Below are positions 32,428 to 43,681 of a DNA stretch of 64,000 nt, in pieces. The stretch spans positions 1,206,001-1,270,000 of the forward strand of contig JAFFSR010000035.1 of assembly GCA_017163975.1 (NCBI GenBank), in the 5' to 3' direction. Each line of letters opens with the position of its first letter. The stretch's first letter is position 1. A program made the position numbers and the translations under genes. The notes beneath the pieces are model-generated. The model made no database searches. It had not been told where the DNA came from and saw only the letters and a list, made by a program, of their open reading frames with translations. This stretch comes from Anastatus disparis (Eukaryota > Arthropoda > Insecta > Hymenoptera > Eupelmidae).

Positions 32428-33935
32428 TTAACGACTTGACGTATTCAAGCATATAAGACAAGTAAGATAAAAAATAAAATTGTCTAATAAAGTTATTTCT
32501 TCATATAAATCTTCTCCTGTCAATGAAATCACTCTTAAATCAATACTATCTCCAATCGGGCATTCTTTACATTCTCTTAGTACACATTGCATATCATCTT
32601 TTGAACAAAAAAGTGAATTCATTTTTTTGTTCGAATATTTATTTTTAATTCCATTCCGAAATGTCATGTTTATTCTCTTTTTTATATTTATTCAAATCAT
32701 CGAAAGTAAGTTTCAGGTTCTCGCAATAAACGCAAAGACACGAATCGTTTGGTGGATGGGGTATAACCTACTTTGGTCTTGAGGCATAAAATATTGATTT
32801 ATCGATTTTTGTTTTAATTTCAGGATTTTCTTCTATAAATAATTGATATATTTCTTTTATGCTTCGCGTAAAAAAGCGTTTAACTTTTTTAGTTTTTATA
32901 CCATTTTCTTTAACAGATTCTGTGTCACTTTTATTTGCACTTTGATGAGAACAATTGAAATCATCGTTTCAATAATAATTTTTCACTCTCGTTATAGTTT
33001 CACTATCCAAAGAATGGCCACAATAGTTCTCAGGCTTTTTGTAAATATCTTTATTATTTACCAATGATCTTGCTTGATCAATCATATAAACAGTTACATT
33101 TGATAAAACCTTCGAGCATATACTACTGGAGGAAGCCTCCGAATGGCAGCAAGCGTTACAAGGCGAAGAGAGAGAAAGCCTCTATTTTGGTACGTGCTGT
33201 CTCTCTCTAGCCTGATTTGATTGGCTGCTTGTGTTCCCCACTAAGAAAGTGAGAGAGAGATAGCACGTACCAAAATAGAGGCTTTCTCTCTCTTCGCCTT
33301 GTAACGCAGTTAATAGCTGGGAGGCTTCCTCCAGTAGTATATGCTCGAAGGATAAAACTGATTATAAATAATTTTTGGAAATGTTGCTTGGTATAAGACT
33401 TAATAACCGCACTTTCTCAAAAAAATTTGAACAAGTGTATCTAAAGCAATTTTAATATTTTCGAGCGATGTATCACATGCTTCACATTCGTTATTTTCAT
33501 TTAATGTGGGCAAATCCATAATATCGTAGACTTTCATAATTTTACTTGCTATTTGCGAATCAAATGCATCATTTATTTGTTTTCTTTTTCGACGAGCATA
33601 GGATTTTCGCATTTTTATATTGATAATCTGAGGCATTTTGATTGGTGAAATTTTTAATTCCAAATTACTTGAAGTCTGATTGAACTGCTCTACCACAGCC
33701 TTACTATAAAAAACTTCTTCCGAAGATTTTTGACTGTTTGAGGTAGATGAAATAGGTGTATTTTTACTTCATCTAAAAATATTTTGTAACATGAAGGACA
33801 TACTTTATCCTCTCTAGAAAAAGAAGTATTTGGGTACACGCGTTTCAAATACTCCGTTAGATCACCTAATTCTCTAAACAGATTTTTGAAGCAATCGTAA
33901 ATAACTTTTTCGTGCCTTTTTTTAAATCCTTGCAC
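32428..33935 (-). pseudogene. Unknown Cys-containing protein(s) of the long-TIR element
   Basis: Three minus-strand frames follow one another. The first, 33935-33690, holds V-C-P-S-C-Y-K-I-F. The second, 33696-33400, has a basic R-K-S-Y-A-R-R-K-R-K and C-E-A-C-D. The third, 32667-32428, holds C-V-L-R-E-C-K-E-C-P, after which the frame enters the inverted repeat. Paired Cys motifs suggest zinc binding and, with the TIRs, a transposase or accessory protein, but no catalytic motif is visible. The 33110-33350 MITE and frame changes break it. Function unknown. Confidence 0.5.
33110..33350. mobile_element. 241-bp MITE with 8-bp TSD, nested in the long-TIR element
   Basis: Inverted repeats CTTCGAGCATATACTACTGG and inverse enclose a mostly palindromic body (AAAGCCTCTATTTTGGTACG and inverse). 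The perfect 8-bp duplication GATAAAAC flanks it at 33102-33109 and 33351-33358. Eight-bp duplications are typical of hAT and P superfamilies; the terminus does not decide between them. Confidence 0.93.
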
Positions 33936-34704
33936 TTAGTCTTAACAACCAGTGATGCCATTGTTAGACAATTTTATTTTTGATCTAACTTGTCTTATAT
34001 GCTTGAATGCGTCAAGTCGTTAATGAGAATGCAAAAAGCGAATCGTTGTCATCTAGCGGTGGCATATATTACTTTCTACAAAATAAATTTTAATTGTAGA
34101 CGCAAAATTGAAACTGAATAAATAATTTATCAACAAAAAAAATGTCTATTTTTATAAACTCAAAATCATCATAACTTCGGTTCCAATTGATAAAAAAATT
34201 TGATCGAGGGTTTATTTTAAAGATTTTTGTTAATATTTTTGATAAATCAATAAATAAAAGCATAAACGAATTGTAAAAAGACGTAATAATTAGAAAAATG
34301 TCATGATGTGCCATGGTATCAATGCTTGAAAATGGAAAATATAAAAAAAAGACGTTTAAAAATCTGCTTAAAAAAAATAAGGCAAAATGGCATATTCTCA
34401 CCTGTCCGTAAAGTTAATATTTTTTATGTATAAAAACATATAAAAATATCAAAAAAAAAAAAAATATATAGTTTTTGAGAAAGTTGAGTTTGAAAGAAAT
34501 CGCTTTTTTCGTTTTTTCATGAATAACTCAGAGAGATCAACTCGTATCGGCATTCGAAATTAAACTAAATTTCGTACATTTTCATTAAAAGAACGAACAA
34601 CAAGGTTAAAAATTGACGGAGCTACGGCAATTTGAAAATTTAGGTTCATTTTCAATTTTTCAATTTTCATTTTTATACCCAACACTAAATACGCTGTGGC
34701 GAGA

Positions 34705-34848
34705 AAAAAACATGTTTCCGAGCGTTCTATGGGGTAAATTTTATCTTTATATACATACTAAAAGGTATTTTTATCAATTAGAAGAGAAAAAAAAATTCGA
34801 TCAGTGACGGTCTGCATGAATCTGAATGGAATCAGTCAGTAATAATTA
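34705..34848 (-). repeat. Dispersed repeat, copy 2
   Basis: It is reverse complementary to 4691-4835 with about 85% identity by eye (landmarks TTCGATCAGTGACGGTCTGC and GAATCTGAATGGAATCAGTC). It abuts the right end of the long-TIR element. Confidence 0.7.
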
Positions 34849-35024
34849 CCTTGACAAGTTGAAAAAGCTGCAATGCATCAACCACTCCTGTAAATAAATC
34901 ATAATTAAGTGAGTAGTACACATTAACTTGCAACGTTATAGTGTGTTTGACTGCAATAACTAGTACGCAAGCTTCTGCGACCTTGTAAATTTTTTGTAAT
35001 ATTTCACAGCGAACATAATGCTTG
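34849..35024. other. No feature seen
   Basis: Short unassigned interval. Confidence 0.4.
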
Positions 35025-35026
35025 TA

Positions 35027-35459
35027 CACTTAGCAGGAAAGATATTTTTCCAAATGTGTTCCTCAAATGGCAGCGCTGCATATTTTACCACAGATGTAAG
35101 AAAACTTCGAATCATGCATTGAGTTTCGCACCTCGATTATTTTGTTTTTTCATATAGGTTATTAATGCAAAATTAAAATGATGACAACTAAAATTTTATT
35201 ACAAAGATAATTTAAATTAACAATATTTGATTCTTTATGATTATTAAACTGAGAAATAAAAATTTTATTTCATAAAATTATAATTCAGATCATGAAAAAA
35301 GAAAGTAATATTGTTTGTTTACTACCATTATATCATAAAGTAATAAGTAAATAGATGCGAAATTTGTTCCATAATTTGGAATTGTCTTATGGCTGTGGTA
35401 AAATATGCAATGTTGCTATTTGAGGTTAACATTCGGAAAAATATCCTTTCTGCCAAGTG
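35027..35459. mobile_element. TA-flanked MITE, CACTT family copy 1 (433 bp)
   Basis: Inverted ends CACTTAGCAGGAAAGATATT and AATATCCTTTCTGCCAAGTG continue inward through AAATGGCAGCGCTGCATATT / AATATGCAATGTTGCTATTT. TA lies at 35025-35026 and 35460-35461. The core is A/T-rich and non-coding. It is a Tc1/mariner-like target preference. Confidence 0.85.
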
Positions 35460-35461
35460 TA

Positions 35462-35787
35462 CATAGTAGTGCTCACACTTTGAAGTAAGCACCATAAGTG
35501 CACAATATGTAAATATATCCTAGTACGCTGATGCAATTTGCAACAAGTACTAATTACGTTTCATGCATACCATTTTAGTGTGTAGCGCAATCTTATTAAA
35601 AAATTTCTTTTTCACTGCATTCTTAAGTGAATAAGCTCACGTACAGTATTAATATTTAAATAGCGATAAATAGCTGATAAATATTAATAGTTTTCACTGT
35701 GATAAAGCATTATTTGCGAACAGGACAATATTATTTTTGTAAAAACTATAAGTACACTGTTAAAAAAAACATAAAATTTAATACATG
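35462..35787. other. AT-rich spacer between two related MITEs
   Basis: No feature recognised. Confidence 0.4.
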
Positions 35788-35789
35788 TA

Positions 35790-36220
35790 CACTTGGCGGA
35801 AAGGATATTTTTCCGAATATGTACCTCAAATGGCAGCGCTGCATATTTTACCACAGACATAAGAAAACTTCGAATTATGCAATGAGTTTCGCATCATGAT
35901 TATTTTGTTTTTTCTTATAGGTTATTCATGCAAAATTCAAATGATAACAACTTAAATATTATTGCCTATATAATTTAAATTCACAATATTAGATTCTATG
36001 TGATTATTGAACTAAGAAATAATTTTATTTAATAAAATAATAATTCGGATCATAAAAAAAGAAAGTAATATTGTTTGTTTACTAAAATTATGTCATTAAG
36101 TAATGAGTAACGATGATGTGAAATTTGCTCTACAATTTGAAATTGTCTTATGCCTGTGGTAAAATATGCAATGTTGCCATTTGAGGTTAACATTCGGAAA
36201 AATATCCTTTCCACCAAGTG
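35790..36220. mobile_element. TA-flanked MITE, CACTT family copy 2 (431 bp)
   Basis: It has the same orientation and structure as the copy 330 bp upstream, with ends CACTTGGCGGAAAGGATATT and AATATCCTTTCCACCAAGTG. TA lies at 35788-35789 and 36221-36222. The TIRs match each other better than in copy 1. Its right TA is shared with the next MITE. Confidence 0.87.
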
Positions 36221-36222
36221 TA

Positions 36223-36351
36223 CACCCAACGTTAATTGATTCTTTTTAAATCTTTTTAGATTTCTCTAATAAAAACAAAGGAAATAACGGAACGGCCCAA
36301 TGAAACTTCAGGATTTGAAAACGTTCAGAAAGAATCCATTAACGTTGGGTG
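36223..36351. mobile_element. 129-bp MITE, CACCCAACGTTAAT ends
   Basis: Inverted termini CACCCAACGTTAATTGATTC and GAATCCATTAACGTTGGGTG surround about 90 bp. TA at 36221-36222 and 36352-36353 gives a target duplication. It directly abuts the CACTT-family MITE. Confidence 0.88.
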
Positions 36352-36359
36352 TACATTAA

Positions 36360-36590
36360 TTTTCTGCGAAAATTACACATTAAATTTAATGTATTTAAAG
36401 TAATACTAAAGTATAATACACATGAAAATTAATGTTTTTCAATACAAATTTATGTTAAATTACATTATTTTCAATTCGCATTATACTTTAATATCACTTT
36501 AATGGGCAAGAGACATTAAATTTCATGTAAAAATTTTATTCAGAATTACATGAAATTTCATGTATTTTTTGCTCATTTTTAACAATTCAA
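36360..36590. repeat. AT-rich imperfect inverted repeats
   Basis: ATTAAATTTAATGTATTT, then TACTAAAGTATAATAC and, further on, GTATTATACTTTAA-like and ATTAAATTTCATGTAA segments form nested imperfect palindromes. Ends not defined. Confidence 0.4.
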
Positions 36591-37267
36591 ATCTTAAATG
36601 ATCTCTAACATGATTGTATATGTCATTCGTCTTTTTAATCTATTGTTATTGCGATTTTATAACTTATATTATTGTTTTACAAAAAAGAATGACTCTAATT
36701 GTTAGTCTATCTGTAATATAAAATATACACTTTTTTGCGCTTTTATGAAATAAATAAAATTATCCATAAAAACATTCAATTGTTGGGGGAATGATGCGTG
36801 TATGCATACTGTGTATGCGGATGGCGCTGTAAGCGCACTAATACACATCTCAGCGTATACTTGTGAACGCCTCTGCACAGGCTCATAATCAGACGAGGAA
36901 GAAGCAGCACACAAGCTGCTTGCTTGTACTTCAGTCTTACTGCGCCTGTCACTGCGCTTGGTCGCATTGGCTCTCTACCCTCCTGAAAATGGTCACGGAA
37001 CTTATGATGCAATATTTTGCGTCACTTTTTATATCATTTTTCGTGTCGCTTTATCGAGCCAAAAGTAACGCAACTTTTCCAAAAATATAATATAGAATAA
37101 ATTATAAAAATTTTATTTTTAATTTGATTTTACATAATTTCAAAGATGTTAAAATACAGAATCAAAAATATTCAGAGCATGGTTTAATTGTCTACGTTTA
37201 AAGAATTAATTTGGAAAAATTTTTGAAATAAATTAAAAATTCTTCATCTAAATTATTAAAGGAGTGT
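36591..37267. other. Unassigned interval with a GC-richer patch
   Basis: Bases 36790-37010 are clearly less AT-rich and open in both directions, but the frames show no domain. Possibly a fragment of a host promoter or repeat. Confidence 0.35.
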
Positions 37268-37917
37268 TAATAAAATAAAAACATTATTGAAAATTAAGAA
37301 GTTCAATTTTTTATGATAGAATGTGTTTGTGTGTAGGCGTGTATGTGTTGGTATTTGTATACATGTGCATGTATATATCGATGGTGGCTACGAAAACAAT
37401 TACAGCTGTGTAATTGGCTACCAAAAAAAAACACATCTCCAAAAGTGCGGCGAAAAAAAACACATCTTCAGAAGCACGGCGAAAAAAAACATCTCCGAAT
37501 GTGCAGCGAAAAAAAACATCTCCGAATGTACGGCGAAAAAAACAGCCCTTGAAAATTTTCACCGCATTTTTAAGGGGTGTTTTTCCTTGCCGCACTTTTG
37601 AAGATGTGTTTTTTTGCCGTACTTTTGGAGATGTGTTTTTTTTCGCCACGCTTTTGAAGATGTGTTTTTTTTGCCGCACATTTGGAGATGTGTTTTTTTT
37701 GGCTGCACTTTTGAAGATGTGTTTTTTTTTTTGGCCACACTTTTACAGATGTGTTTTTTTTCGTAGTCAATTACACAGCTGTGATTGTTTTCGTAGCTAC
37801 CGTCGATATATACATGCACATGTATACAAATACACACACATACACGCCTACACACATACACATTCTATCATAAAAAATTGAACTTTCTAATTTTCAATAA
37901 TTATTTTATTTTATTAT
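37268..37917. mobile_element. Fold-back element with opposed sub-repeat arrays (650 bp)
   Basis: The outer arms are inverted: TGATAGAATGTGTTTGTGTG and CACACACATACACGCC...CACATTCTATCATAAAA. Inside, short units of about 26-35 bp (AAAAAACACATCTCCAAAAGTGCGGCG) repeat about five times on the left. The inverse (CCGCACTTTTGAAGATGTGT) repeats about five times on the right. This architecture resembles Drosophila FB elements. Inverted homology extends outward to A/T tracts at both ends. No duplication could be fixed. Frames here are repeat translations. Confidence 0.87.
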
Positions 37918-40500
37918 AGTCCAATTAATAGAGACATTTTGAGGACATTAATAAGGGGCTTAATGAAACCTATATAGAATTGTTAAGGGCGATGAAAAAA
38001 CATACCTATATAAAATGTAACAAAAAAATCGCAAGAAAATGCTCCAGGAGGATGCAAAGTTGGCCAAAACAGCTTTTTTAATTCTCTGAAGCAGCCTATG
38101 CATTTTAGCAAAAAAAGTAATTAATAAAAGTATTAGAGAATAAAAAAACCTCAAATTTGAGTACTGCCGCGATTGTTTTCGTCAATTAGTTATTGCAAAA
38201 AAGTCAAAAATCCATCAAAAATGGCCATTTCTTGGATATCAATAATTTATTACAAAAATAATTTTTTAAAATATTTTTAAACTTTCATAAGGAAGCCTTT
38301 ATAAATACGAACAGAAAGAGAGGTTGTAACAGAAAATTAGTTAATTTGTTGCTGAGATATTCTTTATTATATATCCCAACACGCATAATGTTTATTGTTA
38401 TAATTTTTTTTTCATGAACATATTGAGTTGCATAAGGGCTTAAACTTTTCATGAAGGTTCAAATTTTCATATTTCGTTAAGAGCAAATGAGAAAATTGAA
38501 TTGCAATATTTTTTATAACGCCTTAAAAAAGAGGGTGTTTTTTTACAAATAAATGAAGCTGGGGCTTTATTTATAACTTCTACGAATTCGCTATTTGAAT
38601 ATTCTTATAGCTGTGTTCGAAACGAAGATTTGAAAAAAAGAACTCTTTAAGGCCAATAGGAGCCGAGATAAGATTTTTTTTTTTTAAATCATAGCCACTT
38701 TGTTTATAACAATTAAGAAACAAATCAAGCGCCATTTTTTAGTTAAAGACATATTTTTAAAATCTATGATTAGATTTTTAAAAATGCGACTCTTTATTAT
38801 TAAAACTAAAATAATAATAACATACAAATAATAACGTCAAAGTCAGAGTCGTGGTAGGGATGCTTATCTTTGCGCGTGAGGAAAGTTAACGAAGGACCCC
38901 GTTCTAATAAAATTCGTAAAAATTAACCGTATCTCCGTAAATAATGGACCGATTTGATGTTTTTTTTAAATCTGGGGTATCTTGATAAATTATTAATATT
39001 GATGCAAATAGTTTTTCAAAATAAGGTGTATTTAAGTTAAAACAACTGTACTTAAACGCAAATGAATGTTGTGGCTCACTAAATCAATATTTTTAGACGT
39101 GTAATGTCTCATTTTAAAGCTAAAAGAATATATACGATTAATATATACGAAATCCGCGCGCACCTGGAAGTTGACCTGGAAGTTGCAGGTTTATAAATTT
39201 CGGAAGCTAAACATAACGTGACTAGTACAGTTGCATTCAACTTGAAAAATTTATGTATATTAAAAAAAAATTTTTTAATTAATTTTCCATCATATAACAA
39301 TTTTGAGAGCCTGGCAGCGGCAGCGGCGAAAATCTTTTATATATAAATAGGGGGTGAGCGTACCAACCCCCATCTCGCTTCCATAAATTTAGGAAATATT
39401 TTCAAAAATTTGCAATTTTTTAATAACTTTTATTTAAAATACTGAATAATTTTAATTTTTCAAAAGTTCTTTTCAGGTTAACGTTCAATGATTTTTTAAA
39501 GAAACTAATCATCTACAATATATTCGCAGAAAAAATAATAATTATTTTTTTATTTATATTATTAAATAAAAAGAATACCTACGTTGACTGTAAAATAATG
39601 AACTAAAAAATAGTTCTATTGGTCTATAGCTCTATCAATGGAACGTTTTGTTTTGCTTTTTTTTCGATGTTTCAATGTTTTCATATTAAAAATTTTTTTT
39701 TACTAAAGTTTTAATGTAAACAGTATTAAAATTTTTGATTTCTATTTTTACTATTATATACAATTTTTAACTCTATTTAAAAATTTTATAAAGTTTATTT
39801 CTCATTTATTAAATTTTTATTATCCATTAGGATCCATAAAAAATCTCTGTGCTTTTACCATAACTTTAAATACAAATCGACCTAAAATGCAATAAATGAT
39901 TTTTTGATGTGCTCAAAAAAAAGTAAATGAATACAACACAATTTAAAAATAACCTTGAATGTATATAATATTTAACCAACTTAATTATATAATTTTTAAA
40001 ATTTCTTCATGAAGTTCATGTGAACCATTTTTACTTGGAAAATTTATACCCTTCATTCAAAAAATTAATTCGTTAGCTAATTCAAGCAAATTGTTGAATC
40101 TACTAACATAAATATATTCTTAATTAAAATTAAAAAAAATAGAATAGAATTAAATTAACATACTTGACATAATTTTTTTTACCATTGTTAAAATTTTTAA
40201 AAGTAAAAAAATAACATAACTTTTTTACGCTACATCTATATAATATCAATTGATCTGAAATTCATTTAAAATTTAGCTGAAATTTCTTAAAATTAATTTA
40301 AATTTAGCTTACTTTTAGCTAATATTTAGCTAAATTTTATATAAATTTAGCTAATTTTAATATTAAATTCAACTAACTTTTGGTTTGATGCAGCTGACTT
40401 TTATGTAAATTTAGTCAACTTCAGTTAACTTTCAGCTAACTTATATAAATGGATAATATACAGTTATAGAACATCTCAATGACATCACGGCCATATATAT
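37918..40500. other. 2.6-kb AT-rich interval, no gene
   Basis: No supported frame. Weak repeats of TTTAGCTAA/AATTTAGCT occur at about 40270-40440. A GC-richer spot lies at 39310-39385. Confidence 0.5.
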
Positions 40501-40504
40501 ATAT

Positions 40505-41516
40505 TGTGACCTTTACACATGTTCCCTACCCCTGATAATGATTGCACACAGTGCATAAACAAAGGGAATAAAGGGAAGAAGGAAAACGTATTTAATTTAG
40601 ACCCGTTTGTGGTACGAACATCATGCCGTACTCACTCCGTGGTCTCTTTATATAAGGTGTTAGTTGCTAGTATTGAGTAGCCTCTTATAGGCCAAAAAAC
40701 TCTCAAGACTTTCAGTCTTATCAAGAATACAATTCAATGAGATTTGACTGAGTTAACTTATTAAACACTGCATAAACACACTTTACTCGATATTTTACAC
40801 TATTTATTTCACAAAGTTCTAAGTATGATTTTACTTGATTATAAATGACTGAATTTTATCTTAATTTTCATGCTATAACTTTAATATAAATTTTTATGTT
40901 ACATTTACGAATAAAGATATAAGTAAATGTTAAATATAAGAATAACCCGCTATGTCTACTACCGGTACAGAGTTGGGATTCTATACCCGAATCCTTGCGG
41001 ACCTGTTAGCGGAGAAATTAGCAAAGGATTTGACTCTTCACGCGAGATTTAATTTTAAATTAGACTTTATTATTAGAGAGATGGCCAAAGAGTGCCTTAC
41101 AATGTTTTGGCTTCGATCTGCTTGAGCGTTGATCGAGCCACCGTGGCCGCAGTTCTCCCCTCACCCTAAGCAGAAGGGATACATTTATATATTCTACATG
41201 ATACTATTACAGGTGCGCTTGGATGTATGCTAGCGTACGTCACATTATAGGCGTGTATCGGCGCACATCCAAGCGCGTACATATATTCTTATTAATTTCT
41301 ATCTTGCACGCTGGTATAGCTTCTAACTGCTACACCGCGCCGACGTGCAAGATAGAAAGAGATAGTATTTTACATGAATCGGCTATACTTATACTACAAT
41401 GGTTTGAATTAGAGAAAGAATAAGTTCATTACTGATTCTCTTTTATTTAATTCTTTTTTATAGCTTATTTTCTCTCTAATTCTTTTTACTTTTATACATC
41501 ATATTTTAGTGAGGTC

Positions 41517-41519
<3 letters not shown>
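40505..41519. mobile_element. Possible solo LTR (1015 bp)
   Basis: The candidate runs from TGTGACCTTTACAC to TTTTAGTGAGGTCACA, with TG...CA ends extended to 8-bp inverted termini TGTGACCT/AGGTCACA. ATAT lies on both sides but is uninformative inside TA-rich DNA. Inside are a TATA-like CTTTATATAAGG (40644-40655) and AATAAA at about 40912. Two inverted-repeat hairpins occur at 41210-41280 and 41300-41370. A long LTR of the BEL or Gypsy type is possible; no coding region lies beside it. Confidence 0.45.

Positions 41520-41551
<32 letters not shown>
41520..41551. repeat. (TA)n microsatellite
   Basis: A run of TA dinucleotides abuts the candidate LTR. Confidence 0.9.
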
Positions 41552-41555
<4 letters not shown>

Positions 41556-42217
41556 TAGGGGGGGGTACCCTCCTGCTCGTGCTGCTCGCCAACCCCTGTG
41601 TATATTTATATTAATGAAAATATTAATCAGTAATGAAATTTGTACTGACAAAAATTATTAATAAAATTATTTATTCAATTAATATTAATTATATACTTGT
41701 TCAGACAGATTTTCACACCACCTGAAGAGGTACTGTCAATAATACCTTACAATTAATAATTTATAATATAAATTAAATAATAAACAATGTATGGTATTTT
41801 GGCGTGTTGGTTTTTTTTTGTTTTATTTTAAAATATTATGTAAAATCAATATAATAATTTTAAGTTATTTTAAGACATGTTAAAATTAATTAAAATTATT
41901 CCATTTTTTTATACAATTATTTAAAATAAAACCATGGTTCCCTTCGCCTGTAGCCCTACAAAACCATGAGAGTCTATATTCCTTCCTTCTTATACCATAG
42001 AATCTATTTCCAATCCATTCTCTACCATCAGTATTACATATTTAAACAGAGTTTTAGGAGTTATTTTATTATTTGTACAATTTGTTATTGTATTATTGTT
42101 ATATAACAATGTTCCAATTAATATTTATCTTTTTTAAATCTTTGTTTAAGTAAGTATTTTATAAATATAAACTTTAAAAATTTTCTAAAGTTTTTTTTTA
42201 ATAGTTTATAATGATTT
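41552..42217. other. No feature seen
   Basis: A GC-rich start (GGGGGGGTACCCTCC at about 41560) gives way to AT-rich DNA with no gene. Confidence 0.4.
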
Positions 42218-42600
42218 TATGAAGAGTGTATGAGGGGTATGAGGGGTTATAAAAAGTAACTTGGGTAGTGAGGGGTATCTTTTTTATCTTTTTAAAAAGA
42301 AGACATTTCAAGAGATATTTTTACGTTATTTTGAGTGGTGACTTGTGATTGATTTGAGGAAGAGAGAAATATAATAAGGGTTAGTAGTGGGAAGGGTGGT
42401 AGTAGTGGTGTAGGGAATGAGTAACAAATGCATTGGTAAAATAAGGTGTATATAGCTAAATTATCTGAGGGGTGTATGAGTGATGTATAAAGGGTAGCAA
42501 AAGGGGTGACTTGAGTAGTGAGGGGTGTCGTTTTTTTCAAAAAAGATAATTTCTAGACAGATTTTCACGTTATTTTGAGGGTTAAGTTGTAATATTTTAA
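42218..42600 (+). repeat. Direct duplication, ~240-bp period
   Basis: GAGTGTATGAGGGGT, then CTTGGGTAGTGAGGGGTATC and ATTTTTACGTTATTTTGAG recur as GGGTGTATGAGTGATG, CTTGAGTAGTGAGGGGTGTC and ATTTTCACGTTATTTTGAG. The second copy is interrupted at its end by the TTAA element. Confidence 0.75.
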
Positions 42601-42981
42601 GAGGAGGTCACGTATCTCTGTCCTTTTCTAATCAAAGAATTGAGTTTTTTACAGAAACTAATAACTTTAGCAAAAAATGAAGAGAAAGCCGCATCTCGTA
42701 TCAAAAAAAGCAATATTTTCTTTGATAAGAAAAAATTAATTTTATTGCTTCGTTCTCAAGGAAACCTTGAAGAGCCAAATTGTCCACCCTAACCTCTATG
42801 ATTTAAGTTTTTCAAGGTTTTCTTGAAAACGAAGCAATAAAATTAATTCTTTCTTATCAAAGAAAATATTGCCTTTTTTGATACGAGATGCGGGTTTCTA
42901 TTCATTTTTTGCTAAAGTTATTAGGTCCTGTAAAAAACTCAATTCTTCGACTAGAAAAGGACAGAGATACGTGACCTCCTC
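42601..42981. mobile_element. TTAA-flanked fold-back MITE, family B copy 1 (381 bp)
   Basis: Inverted arms GAGGAGGTCACGTATCTCTG and CAGAGATACGTGACCTCCTC run nearly to the centre. TTAA is intact on both sides (42597-42600 and 42982-42985). There is no coding capacity. The central loop contains CCACCCTAACCTCTATGA. It is the same length as the family B copy at 54289 and both family A copies. Confidence 0.9.
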
Positions 42982-42985
42982 TTAA

Positions 42986-43082
42986 GCATACAAAAAAGGG
43001 GGAGGAATAATAAGGGGTAGGTGAGGAGGTATATTTTGTTTTATATAACTATATAATATAGGGGTATATATATATGTATATA

Positions 43083-43133
<51 letters not shown>

Positions 43134-43290
43134 TTTATATATATGTGTATATATGTATGTTTTATATATATGTGTATATATGTGTTTTATATGTACTCAA
43201 GTTCAATAATAAACGTATTTGCACATATATATTTATAAAAAATGAATAAGTATTTACATATGCTTCAATTTTAACTACATACAAATTAAT
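42986..43290. repeat. AT-rich DNA with (TA)n and (TATG)n tracts
   Basis: (TA)n lies at about 43085-43127 and TATGTTTTATATATATGTGT repeats at about 43127-43190. No gene. Confidence 0.8.
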
Positions 43291-43329
43291 GTTTCACCAT
43301 TGCTACGTACATTATATTGTACGTATATT

Positions 43330-43640
43330 ATAATATACAACATAAAATAAGGTAGAAACTCAGAGAAATGCGACTCCGAGTTTCCGGACCAAGAGTCGCA
43401 CGATGCGCGAAGTGCTGATTTGGCACTTCGTCGCGGGCAACTTACATCGTCGTTTTAGACGACGACGAGAGACAGACCATTGCCGGACGCGCTAGAACAC
43501 AGTAGAACTAGTCTCTCTCTCACTGTATTTACTTTATAATAAATAACAGACAACTTCATATTAATTCTCTCGTTAATTTATTTTGCATCCTCACACTCCC
43601 CATAGGAGTGCGTATCAAGTAAATCCCACGTAACATATTA
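43330..43640 (+). repeat. Gypsy 5' LTR-like region
   Basis: Local GC is raised between about 43370 and 43500, with two short hairpins (GCGAAGTGC...GCACTTCGTCGC and CGTCG...CGACG). AATAAA lies at about 43542. The segment ends shortly before the primer site. The left boundary and a matching 3' LTR were not found. Confidence 0.5.
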
Positions 43641-43645
43641 TTTTT

Positions 43646-43663
43646 TGGTGGCAGCGGTGGGAT
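43646..43663 (+). promoter_or_regulatory. Primer-binding site for tRNA-Leu
   Basis: TGGTGGCAGCGGTGGGAT is exactly complementary to an ATCCCACCGCTGCCA-CCA tRNA 3' end, which I recognise as a tRNA-Leu end. This is the standard Gypsy-type priming position. Confidence 0.8.
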
Positions 43664-43681
43664 ACGCAACGAGAATTTTAG

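Larger units (their letters stand above)
31839..34698. mobile_element. DNA element with ~650-bp terminal inverted repeats (2.86 kb)
   Basis: Left end ACAGCGTATTTAGTGTTGGG and right end CCCAACACTAAATACGCTGT are inverse. The inverted homology continues through ATTCATGAAAAA/TTTTTCATGAAT to about 32470 on the left and 33957 on the right (inner landmark GCATATAAGACAAGTAAGAT and inverse). The core carries a degraded minus-strand gene and a nested MITE. Long TIRs plus a short gene fit an old DNA transposon; I could not assign a superfamily. No target duplication is certain. The right flank continues a dispersed repeat also found at 4.7 kb. Confidence 0.82.

Noticed and set aside
37311..37881. Several 60-155-codon frames on both strands
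   Set aside because: They are six-frame translations of a fold-back element with short tandem units, so frames stay open in all directions.
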